Assembly: GCA_026386955.1 (NCBI GenBank) | Contig: JAPLMQ010000294.1 | Coordinates: 36,714-100,713, forward strand | Length of the DNA: 64,000 bases | Direction of reading: 5' to 3' | Origin: Planctomycetota bacterium | GTDB taxonomy: Bacteria > Planctomycetota > Phycisphaerae > Phycisphaerales > Phycisphaeraceae | Part shown: positions 30,416 to 37,634 of the stretch, piece after piece | How positions within the stretch are numbered: position 1 is the first letter of the stretch | Layout: the number at the start of each line of letters is the position of its first letter | Program-made: the position numbers and the translations under genes | Notes under the pieces: model-generated | Databases searched by the model: none | What the model was told of the DNA's origin: nothing | The model's input: the letters and a program-made list of their open reading frames with translations, nothing else

Positions 30416-30996
30416 CGCAGCCCGCTCCCCGAAATTCAGCCGCCACTTTGCAGCCTTGGATGATCGACACCGCCGGCGTGGCCGCGGTGATCGGGCTTTC
30501 GCTCGGCGCCTACCTGCTCGACATCCACCCGTTGCAGCGGGCCCGCGCCGAATCGGCCGCCCAGGCCGCGGAGCTGGCGGGGCAGCACCGCAAGGCCGAC
30601 GACCTCGCCGCCAAGCTGCACAAGCTGCAGGACCGCCTGCAGGAGACGCGCGGGAAGGCGGAGGCGGGATCGCTGCGCCTCGAGCCGGCCCAGAACCTGA
30701 ACCAACGCCTCGCCCGACTGACCGACCTCGCCACGGCGAACCACCTGCGCATCGACGCAGTGGAGCCGGGCAAGCCGTTGCCCGGCCCGCAGTGCGACGT
30801 GGTGGAGATCCGCGTCGCTTGCCTGGGCAGCTTCCGCGGCTGCTCGGAGTTCCTCGACCGCTTGCATCACGAAATGCCCGACGCCGCGGTGGTCTCGCTG
30901 GAGATCGCCGGCCGGCCCGGCGCGGCCGAGGCCCCGGCCAACCTGACCTTCACGCTCTACTGGTTCGCCGCCAAGGCCGAGCCGGCGGGGAAGTGA
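30412..30996 (+). CDS. pilO: PilO/GspM-like inner-membrane assembly protein
   Basis: A 194-residue bitopic protein with one helix (IDTAGVAAVIGLSLGAYLLDI), a long coiled coil (AAQAAELAGQHRKADDLAAKL and following), and a ferredoxin-like periplasmic domain (CDVVEIRVACLGSFRGCSEFLDRL, VVSLEIAGRP, NLTFTLYWF). This is the PilO layout, and the protein would pair with PilN. The ATG lies inside the stop of the PilN-like gene. Assignment rests on layout and operon position more than on sharp motifs. Confidence 0.8.
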   Translation: MTQPAPRNSAATLQPWMIDTAGVAAVIGLSLGAYLLDIHPLQRARAESAAQAAELAGQHRKADDLAAKLHKLQDRLQETRGKAEAGSLRLEPAQNLNQRLARLTDLATANHLRIDAVEPGKPLPGPQCDVVEIRVACLGSFRGCSEFLDRLHHEMPDAAVVSLEIAGRPGAAEAPANLTFTLYWFAAKAEPAGK

Positions 30997-31074
30997 GCCG
31001 GACGCCGGGCGTGGTTTCCGGACCGCGGCCAATCCGAAAATCTTGCGCCGGGCCTTGTCTCCGGACGACCTGAA

Positions 31075-31716
31075 TTGTCCTATTCAATCGTGGCACCTTT
31101 CACGAAAAAACAGAAGGCCTACGCGGCGATCCTCGCGGTCGGCGGCTTGGCGCTGGTGATGGACCGGACTTTCTCCGGCTCTCCCACGACCGGCCCCGCC
31201 GAGGCCTCGGCCTCGTTCGCCATCCCCGCGTCCGAACGCGCCGCCGCGCCCATGATGGACGCCGGCGGCGGTCCGGACGCCTTGGCCGCGGCAGCGCCCG
31301 GCGCACCGGGGGCCGCCACGGCGACGCTCGCCCGCCTTTCGGTCACCGAGCAACTGCACTCCGCCGCCTTGGCGATGAACATCGAAGGCCCGGCCTCGGT
31401 CGACGTCTTCCGTCCCTCGAGCGATTGGCTGGCGGAGGGGCTGCCCGCGGAGAAGCCCGTGCCCGCCGCCGCGCCCGGTCCGTCGCCCGCGATGGAGTTC
31501 GCCGCCCGCCGCCGGCTTACCGGACTGATGGCCAGCGGGCCGCAGAGCCTCGCCATCGTCGACGGCCAGACGCTCCGCATCGGCCAGGGCATCGACGGCT
31601 TCTGCCTGGTCGTCGTGGGCAACCGCAGCGCGACCTTCGAAGGCCCCGCGCGGGCCCGCGTGACGCTCCCGATGGAAGACCCCTCGACCCTGCCCGCCGG
31701 GCGCACGCCACGGTGA
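31075..31716 (+). CDS. PilP/GspC-like periplasmic linker protein
   Basis: A 213-residue protein with an N-terminal helix (KAYAAILAVGGLALVMD), a long flexible Ala/Pro-rich region, and a C-terminal small beta domain. In that domain RRLTGLMASGPQSLAIVDGQTLRIGQGIDGFCLVVV resembles the HR domain of GspC and the PilP fold that contacts the secretin. The start is uncertain: TTG at 31075 gives MSYSIVAPF, GTG at 31090 is a reasonable alternative, and I see no ATG before the helix. It follows the PilO-like gene by 78 bases. No secretin gene is in the window, so its usual outer-membrane partner is not visible. Confidence 0.65.
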   Translation: MSYSIVAPFTKKQKAYAAILAVGGLALVMDRTFSGSPTTGPAEASASFAIPASERAAAPMMDAGGGPDALAAAAPGAPGAATATLARLSVTEQLHSAALAMNIEGPASVDVFRPSSDWLAEGLPAEKPVPAAAPGPSPAMEFAARRRLTGLMASGPQSLAIVDGQTLRIGQGIDGFCLVVVGNRSATFEGPARARVTLPMEDPSTLPAGRTPR

Positions 31717-31921
31717 TCGGCTGCGGCGGTTGGGGATCCCACATCCAGCCCCGGCTGTCCGCGCCAACAATCGCCCACGACCCACCAATCTTCATGCGTT
31801 CTTCACCGCTTCCATCGAAGCGGCTTAAGCCGTTCCCCGATCGGGACGATCTAACTGAGGTTTGGCGATCCGAGAGTTCATCCGTTCAAATTTCAAACGC
31901 TTGGCCTATAGGAGGGCATCC

Positions 31922-32413
31922 ATGCAGCGCACGCGCAAGATTCGCAAGGGCGGCTTCAGCTTGATCGAGCTGGTGATCGTGGTCGTCATCATCGGGATCA
32001 TCGCGGCGATCGCCGTGCCCCGGCTCAGCCGCGGCGCCGCGGGCGCGAGCGACTCGTCCCTCGCCGGCAACCTCGCCGTGCTCCGCAACGCCATCGACCT
32101 CTACAGCACCGAGCACGGCGGGAGCTTCCCCGCCGTCGCCACCTTCGACGCCCAGATGACCACCTACACCGACGCCAACGGCGGCACCGCCGCGACCAAG
32201 GACTCCACCCACATCTACGGCCCGTACCTCCGCAAGCTGCCCTCGCTCCCGGTCGGCACGTACAAGGGCACCAGCACCGTCGTCGACGGCAGCAGCGGCT
32301 CGGCCGGCGCTTCCTCCGGCGCGTGGTTCTACAACCCCACCACGGGCGCCTTGCAGGCCAACGTCGCCGTCGCCGAGACCGACGCGACCGGCAAGGCCTA
32401 CAACGCCTATTGA
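31922..32413 (+). CDS. Major prepilin/pseudopilin, GspG-like
   Basis: A 163-residue type IV prepilin-like protein. A short basic leader (MQRTRKIRKGG) is followed by FSLIELVIVVVIIGIIAAIA with the conserved +5 glutamate; prepilin peptidase should cut between G and F. The globular part begins VPRLSRGAAGASDSSLAGNL and has the GspG-like pattern of a helix (LAVLRNAIDLYSTEHGG) followed by short strands. The ATG at 31922 is preceded by a very strong ribosome site, GGAGGG at 31911-31916, the best in this block, which fits the most abundant subunit. The 205-base gap upstream has several short palindromes but no promoter I can name. A terminator-like hairpin follows. Confidence 0.88.
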   Translation: MQRTRKIRKGGFSLIELVIVVVIIGIIAAIAVPRLSRGAAGASDSSLAGNLAVLRNAIDLYSTEHGGSFPAVATFDAQMTTYTDANGGTAATKDSTHIYGPYLRKLPSLPVGTYKGTSTVVDGSSGSAGASSGAWFYNPTTGALQANVAVAETDATGKAYNAY

Positions 32414-32441
32414 TTCGGCGGCGCCTGCCCCGATCGGCTGT

Positions 32442-32493
32442 GAGCCGCTTGACGGCCGTTGCACGCAACGGCTCCTCAAGCGGCTCGTTTTTT
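32442..32493 (+). terminator. Hairpin terminator or attenuator after the major pilin gene
   Basis: A perfect 11-base outer stem (GAGCCGCTTGA at 32442-32452 with TCAAGCGGCTC at 32476-32486) encloses an inner GCCGTTGC/GCAACGGC stem and is followed by six T residues at 32488-32493. This is a good Rho-independent terminator. Since the next pseudopilin gene starts only 12 bases later, it likely acts as partial attenuation that keeps minor pilins below the major one. Confidence 0.88.
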
Positions 32494-32504
32494 GGAGCGG
32501 ACGC

Positions 32505-33026
32505 GTGATTCGCTGGGGCGACCGACATCCCGTGCGGCGGAAGAGGCGGACCTCACACGCCGCGTCGGCCGCCCGCGCCCGCCGCGGCTTCAGCCTCGTC
32601 GAGCTGCTGGTGGTGATCGCCATCGTCGCCATCACCGCGAAGATCGCGCTCCCGCGCTGGGCGGGGAGCGTGCAGAACTACCAGCTCAACATCGCCACCC
32701 AGCAGATCATCACCGACCTCACCGTCGCGCAGGCCCGCGCCAACTACGGCAGCGCCGCCGCCTCGGTCGTCTTCGACCCCACCGCCAACAGCTACCAGAT
32801 CCCCGGCCTGGCCGACCCCGACCGCGCCGCCGGCACCTACACCGTCAAGCTCGGCGAGGCCCCGTACCGCGTCACCCTCGTCTCCGCCAACTTCGGCGGG
32901 GCGGCGCAGGCCAGCTTCGACGCCTACGGCACGCCCACCGCGGGCGGCACCGTCGTCCTCCGCGGCGGCACCCGCTTGGTCACCATCACCGTCGACGCCA
33001 CCAGCGGCAAGGCGGCGGCGCAATGA
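32505..33026 (+). CDS. Minor pseudopilin, GspH/FimT-like
   Basis: A 173-residue pseudopilin. The leader is long and basic (MIRWGDRHPVRRKRR...), then RRGFSLVELLVVIAIVAITAKIALPRW, with cleavage after the glycine and the +5 glutamate present. The globular domain contains IATQQIITDLTVAQARANYGSAA, matching the GspH/FimT helix, followed by a beta-rich part. GTG start at 32505 with GGAG 7 bases upstream, just behind the hairpin terminator. The following gene starts within its stop. Confidence 0.85.
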   Translation: MIRWGDRHPVRRKRRTSHAASAARARRGFSLVELLVVIAIVAITAKIALPRWAGSVQNYQLNIATQQIITDLTVAQARANYGSAAASVVFDPTANSYQIPGLADPDRAAGTYTVKLGEAPYRVTLVSANFGGAAQASFDAYGTPTAGGTVVLRGGTRLVTITVDATSGKAAAQ

Positions 33027-34699
33027 GCCATCCCCTCATCCATCCATCCATCCACCCGACGCAACGCTCGCCATCACGCCGCCCACGCCGCGCCTTCACC
33101 CTCATCGAACTCGTCCTCGCCCTCTGCATCACCGTCATCCTCTTCGGCGCCATCGGCTCGGCCATGCTCCTCTGCGCCCGCGCCGTCCCCTTGCCCACCG
33201 ACGCCCAATCCAGCTCCCTCGCCGCCGCCCAGGCCGCCGACCGCATCGCCGGCGAACTCGAGACCGCGCTGCTCGTCCTCGAGCAGACCTCCACCGCCAT
33301 CGCCTTCACCGTCCCTCCCCGCAACGGCGACGCCTATCCCGCCAAGATCCGCTACTCCTGGGCCGGCTCCTCCGGCTCGCCCCTCCTCCGTCAATACAAC
33401 GGCGGGACCGCCGCCGCCGTCATCGACAAGGTCGACCAGTTCAGCCTCACCCCCGCGCTGACCACCTCGGCCGAGACCTACCCCGGCCTGGGCGTCGAGG
33501 ACAGCTCCGATTCCCTCCTCTTCGACTACAGCAACGTCCTCTCGCTCACCAGCGCCAACGTCTCAAGCACCGTGACGCTCGGCCAATACTTCGCCTCCGC
33601 CTCCTGGCCCGCCGGCGTCGTCGGCTGGCGCCCCACGCGCGTGCTCATCTCCTCCAAGAAGAGCGGCAGCCCCGCGACCACCTACGTCCAGATGTCCCTC
33701 CCCGACGCCAACCTCCTGCCCACCTCCACCGTCCTCGAGCAGGGCAGCTTCAACGAGTCGGGCCTGCTCGGCCTGACCTACGCCTGGCAGCAGGTCAGCT
33801 TCTCCCGCCTCCCGCGCCTCGCCCCCTCGGGCGGCATCTGCATGATGCTCGCCTGGGGCGCGGGCTCGCCCTACAGCGCCGTCATCCAGACCAGCTCCAA
33901 CGCCGGCATGCTCAGCAAGTCCGGCTCGGGCTCGTGGGGCTACGTCAGCAGCAAGGCCGTCCAGGCCCAGCTCTACGGCAAGCTCACGCGCTCCACGACC
34001 ACCCAGAGCTGCGTCAGCACCTATATGACTGCCCTCACCATCAGCCTCCGCGGCGGGAGCAGCAACAACCCCACCGTGCAGACCACGGCCCGCCTGCTCA
34101 ACCACCCCGAGCTGCTCGCCAGCTTCTGGGAGCTGAAGTTCGACAAGAGCCCCACGGCCGTCGACGTCAACGGCGACCGCCTCGCCGACTGGGCCGTCCA
34201 CGGCGGGGGGACCTTCAACACCGCCACGCTGGTCAACAACACCTGGCAGACCGGCGGCCTCACGCTCGACAGCGTCGCGGGCAGCACCTTCGCCAACCGC
34301 ACCGTGGTCGACCTGCGCGTCAAGGCCAACACCTCGGGCAGTTGGGCGGGCATCGCCCTCAACGCCGCCCGCAGCGGGAGCACCTGCGCCCCCGTCTACG
34401 CCACGCTCACCCGCCAGGCCGACGGCACGCAGACCCTCGCCGTCCAGCGCAAGCTCGACGACTTCACCCTCGACACCATGCTCTCCGTCACCAGCCTGCC
34501 CTCCACCGCCGTCGACCTGCACTTCATCATCGATCCCGCCTACGGCAGCGTCGGCGTGAGCGTCAACGGCACGCCCTACGGCTCCTTCGCCTACAACCGC
34601 TACACCGCCGCGGAGCTCAGCCAGCTCATCGCGCTGACCTCGGGCGGGAACTCCCAGTTCGAGTACGTCCGCGTGCGGGAGATGCAGCCCGGCCTATGA
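33023..34699 (+). CDS. Oversized pseudopilin, GspJ/PilW-like, with LamG-like C-terminus
   Basis: A 558-residue protein with prepilin motif RRAFTLIELVLALCITVILFG near residue 28; the family is normally about 200 residues. The GspJ-like region runs to about 150 (AAAQAADRIAGELETALLVLEQ). Then comes a long beta-rich region, and from about 365 a concanavalin/LamG-like domain (WELKFDKSPTAVDVNGD, GGLTLDSVAGSTFANRTVVDL, VDLHFIIDPAYGSVGVSVNG) that could bind glycan or protein. The ATG at 33023 overlaps the previous stop (ATGA). The open frame extends far upstream, but that part is shadow of the previous gene. Confidence 0.8.
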   Translation: MSHPLIHPSIHPTQRSPSRRPRRAFTLIELVLALCITVILFGAIGSAMLLCARAVPLPTDAQSSSLAAAQAADRIAGELETALLVLEQTSTAIAFTVPPRNGDAYPAKIRYSWAGSSGSPLLRQYNGGTAAAVIDKVDQFSLTPALTTSAETYPGLGVEDSSDSLLFDYSNVLSLTSANVSSTVTLGQYFASASWPAGVVGWRPTRVLISSKKSGSPATTYVQMSLPDANLLPTSTVLEQGSFNESGLLGLTYAWQQVSFSRLPRLAPSGGICMMLAWGAGSPYSAVIQTSSNAGMLSKSGSGSWGYVSSKAVQAQLYGKLTRSTTTQSCVSTYMTALTISLRGGSSNNPTVQTTARLLNHPELLASFWELKFDKSPTAVDVNGDRLADWAVHGGGTFNTATLVNNTWQTGGLTLDSVAGSTFANRTVVDLRVKANTSGSWAGIALNAARSGSTCAPVYATLTRQADGTQTLAVQRKLDDFTLDTMLSVTSLPSTAVDLHFIIDPAYGSVGVSVNGTPYGSFAYNRYTAAELSQLIALTSGGNSQFEYVRVREMQPGL

Positions 34700-35526
34700 A
34701 GACGCGACGACACAACTGCCTCGCCCGCTCCCGCGCCCCCGGAAACGCCCGCGCCGGCTTCACGCTGATGGAGGCGATGATCGCCACCGTCATCGTCGGC
34801 GTGATGCTCACGGCCGTGCTCACCACGCTGGGCGCGTCGAAGACCAGCCGGTCGATCACCGCCGACCGCGCCGTCGGCTAGCAGCTCGCCCAGGACCTCA
34901 TGGCCGAGATCCTCCAGCAGGCCTACGAGTATTCCGGCACCAACGTCGTCTTCGGCCTCGAGGCCGGCAAGGGCTCGGCCAACCGCTCCACCTGGACCGA
35001 CGTCGACGACTACAACGGCTGGACCGAGACCACGCCCCAGACCAAGAGCGGCACGGTGCTGGGCAACTTCACCGGGTGGACGCGCAGCGTGCTCGTCGAG
35101 TGGATCGACCCCGCGACGTTGGCCGCCACCTCGAACACCAACACCGGCATCAAGCGCATCACCGTCACCGTCGTCCGCCGCGGCAAGCCCGTCGCGGTGG
35201 TCGCCGCCTACCGCACCGTCGGCTGGGTCGACACCATCCCCGCCCCGACCGACGCGACGGGCAACCACGCCCCCGTCGCCGCCGCCACGGTCGACTACAC
35301 CGCGCGGCGCGTGGGCGAGACCGCGACCTTCAAGGCCGGCGGCTCGACCGACGCCGACAGCGACACACTCACCTACGTCTGGAAATTCGGCGACGGCGCG
35401 ACGAGCAACCTCGCCACCGCGCCCCACGTCTACGCGGCCGCGGGAACCTACAACGCCACGCTGACCGTCTACGACGGCCGGGGCGGGGCGGGCATCGGAA
35501 CCGTCACCGTCACCGTCACGCCCTGA
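34696..35526 (+). pseudogene. GspI/PilV-like pseudopilin with PKD domain, interrupted by TAG
   Basis: Reading from the ATG at 34696 (overlapping the previous stop as ATGA), the product has a leader, then AGFTLMEAMIATVIVGVMLTAVLTTL, a good prepilin motif. It continues SRSITADRAVG, then meets TAG at 34879-34881. The same frame goes straight on with QLAQDLMAEILQQAYEYSG, the helix expected at this place in GspI/PilV proteins, and ends with a PKD domain (about residues 190-276, FKAGGSTDADSDTLTYVWKFGDG). A single C-to-T change (CAG to TAG) explains the break. Without readthrough only a 61-residue truncated pilin is made. It may be a true nonsense mutation or an assembly error. Confidence 0.85.
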
Positions 35527-35558
35527 GTTTCAAGGATCGAGCAACGACACGGACTCGA

Positions 35559-37322
35559 ATGAATCGCATGCCCCGCAACCTCCAACGCCATCGCGGCAGC
35601 ATCTACCTCGCGGTCCTCGGGCCCGCGCTGGTCATCGGGCTCATCGGCATGGGCGCGCTGGCGATGGCCCGCAGCCAGAACCGCGCCGGCGTCGCCGCCG
35701 CCGACTTCGCCACCGCCCGCCTCTGCGCCAACGCCGGCATCGAGATCGCACTCTTCAAGATGCGGGCCGACCCTTACTGGCGGACCCACCTGGGCAACGG
35801 CGCGTGGTTCACCAACGTCGCGCTCGGGCAGGGGCGCTATTCCGTCACCGCCGCAGACCCGATCTCCGGCGACGTCACCCTCGCCAGCAACCACCCCGTC
35901 ACGCTCACCAGCACCGGGGCCAAGGGCTCTGCCAGCTACTCCCTGCAGGTCACCGTGCAGGCCACACCCACCGCGCTCTCCTGCCTCAACGTCAGCATGT
36001 GCAGCGGGGGCGACACCACCCTCAACGCCTCCACCCTCACCAGTGACCAGTCGGTCGAGGCCAACGGCGCCTTCAGCAACGGCACCGGCTGCACCGTCAA
36101 CGCCGACGTGCAGGCCGTCGGCACGATCAACACCGCTGGCACCTACACCAAGTCGAAGCAGATCCTCGCCTCGTCCCTGGTCCTGCCCGACGCCGTCCAC
36201 GTCTTCGACTTCTACAACGCCAACGGCACGGCCATCAGCTACGCCTCGCTCTACAAGTCGAACGCGACGCAGCTCATCTCCAACACCAGCTTCGAATCCA
36301 ACACGACGGGCTGGTATGTCTACGCCCCCAGCTCGGGGTCGGTGACGCTCGGGCAGAACCTGCTCCAGCACACCGACGGCCTCTTCTCGCTGCAGACCGG
36401 AAGCCGCAACGGCGCGGGCGACGTCCCCGCCACCGACCTCCCGCTCGCGAACATGCGCTGCGGCGACACCTACACCGTCGCCGCCCAGGCCTACGCCTCG
36501 GGCCTCACCGCCAACGTGCAGGCGACCATCGTCGTCGTCACCAGCACCGGCACGCAGTCCTTCTCCGCCTCGCCCGTCGCCCTCAAGCCCGGCGGCGGGT
36601 GGGTCAACGCGGGCGGCAACATCGCCGTTTCCTGGACAGGCACGCTCATCAAGGCCACGCTCAAGTTCGACTGCACCAGCAACACCGGCAACCTGCTGAT
36701 CGACGCCGTGGGCGTCACCGACTCCAGCCTCCCCTCCAGCGCCTACCTGCTCGACCGCGTCGTCCTCAGCCCCGCGTCGAATCCCTACGGCTCGACCAAC
36801 GCCAAGGGCATCTACCTCCTCGACTGCGGGGGGAAGAGCGTCACCATCGGCCCGTGCAGGATCGTCGGCACGCTGGTGGTCACCAACGCCGGCAGCGGCA
36901 CGACCATCCAAGGCCCGATCGTGTGGGAGCCCGCGCTCGCCAACTACCCCGCGCTCCTGACCGACAAGGCGATCACCCTCACGGTCAACTCCGCCGTGGG
37001 CCTGAGCGAATCGACCTACGGCGTGAACCTCAACCCCACGAACACGCCTTACCCCTACGTCGGCGGGAGCGCCAACGCCGTCGCCACCGACGGCTACCCC
37101 TCGGTCATCAACGGCATCGTCTACTGCGGGGCCGACCTGACGACGACCTCGAACACCAGCGTGAAGGGGATGGTCGTCAGCGCCGGCAAGATCAACGTCA
37201 ACGCGACCTCGCTGAACTTGAGCTACGGCAGCGCCCCCTTCATCCTCCCCCCGCCCGGCTTCGGCGCGCAGTCCCCCGCGGTCGCCCCGATCGCGGGGAC
37301 GTGGCAGCGCGTGGTGAATTGA
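35559..37322 (+). CDS. Large GspK/PilX-like minor pilin with carbohydrate-binding-like domain
   Basis: A 587-residue protein at the end of the pilus/secretion block. The N-terminus has a helix (GSIYLAVLGPALVIGLIGMGALAMA) with the PilX/GspK look (RGSIYL, no GFTLIE motif). Then ADFATARLCANAGIEIALFKM is typical of GspK/PilX start helices. The domain at about residues 240-390 begins ISNTSFESNTTGWYVY and resembles CBM4/9-type carbohydrate-binding modules. The C-terminal 150 residues have a repetitive beta pattern (IVGTLVVTNAGSGTTIQGPI, SVINGIVYCGADLTTTSNTSV) like a polymer-forming beta-solenoid. Starts at 35559 (MNRMPRN), with an ATG at 35568 as alternative. Confidence 0.72.
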   Translation: MNRMPRNLQRHRGSIYLAVLGPALVIGLIGMGALAMARSQNRAGVAAADFATARLCANAGIEIALFKMRADPYWRTHLGNGAWFTNVALGQGRYSVTAADPISGDVTLASNHPVTLTSTGAKGSASYSLQVTVQATPTALSCLNVSMCSGGDTTLNASTLTSDQSVEANGAFSNGTGCTVNADVQAVGTINTAGTYTKSKQILASSLVLPDAVHVFDFYNANGTAISYASLYKSNATQLISNTSFESNTTGWYVYAPSSGSVTLGQNLLQHTDGLFSLQTGSRNGAGDVPATDLPLANMRCGDTYTVAAQAYASGLTANVQATIVVVTSTGTQSFSASPVALKPGGGWVNAGGNIAVSWTGTLIKATLKFDCTSNTGNLLIDAVGVTDSSLPSSAYLLDRVVLSPASNPYGSTNAKGIYLLDCGGKSVTIGPCRIVGTLVVTNAGSGTTIQGPIVWEPALANYPALLTDKAITLTVNSAVGLSESTYGVNLNPTNTPYPYVGGSANAVATDGYPSVINGIVYCGADLTTTSNTSVKGMVVSAGKINVNATSLNLSYGSAPFILPPPGFGAQSPAVAPIAGTWQRVVN

Positions 37323-37570
37323 GTCTCATCAGGCGAAGCCTGATCCGAGACGGACACTGGGTGTCCGAAGTCAAGGCGAGGTGGTACCCCGCCCGCGCGA
37401 ATCGTCGGCCGCCAGAAACCGCTGGGTTTCACGCGGGGCCTGCGCCAAAATGCTTGTTCCCCAGCGCGTCGTGTGCTCCTGATGGCGTCAACGACGCCGG
37501 CACGTCGCGCGGGCGGAGTACCGCCTCGCCCGTTCTTCGGGGACACAGTCCCCGTCTCTGATCAGACTAA
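37322..37570 (+). repeat. Inverted-repeat element, family I copy B
   Basis: Second full copy of the element seen at 3379-3610. The left arm is about 37322-37405, with hairpin GGACAC-tgg-GTGTCC at 37352-37366. The right arm is about 37500-37570, with GGGGAC-aca-GTCCCC at 37539-37553. The right arms of copies A and B are nearly identical over about 70 bases, while the interiors differ. It starts at the stop of the PilX-like gene. Confidence 0.85.
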
Positions 37571-37592
37571 GGCGTTTCAACATGACGCCCTT

Positions 37593-37624
37593 GGTGGGCT
37601 TCGCGGAATACCGCTCAACCCACC
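37593..37624 (+). repeat. Short hairpin repeat between convergent genes
   Basis: A two-step hairpin: GGTGGG (37593-37598), inner GCGG (37603-37606), loop AATA, CCGC (37611-37614), CCCACC (37619-37624). It lies just downstream of element B and ten bases from the end of the convergent HD-GYP gene, so it could end transcription from either side. I have seen similar GGTGGG...CCCACC hairpins described only generally for this kind of genome and claim no family. Confidence 0.6.
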
Positions 37625-37634
37625 CCACAAGAAC

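Noticed and set aside
31860..31921. A promoter overlapping the strong ribosome site of the major pilin
   Set aside because: TTCAAA and TATAGG have acceptable spacing, but the start of transcription would fall inside the coding sequence.
34900..35526. An independent PKD-domain protein starting at ATG 34900
   Set aside because: It has no signal peptide or ribosome site and is in frame with the pilin start across one TAG, so it is the rest of the same gene.
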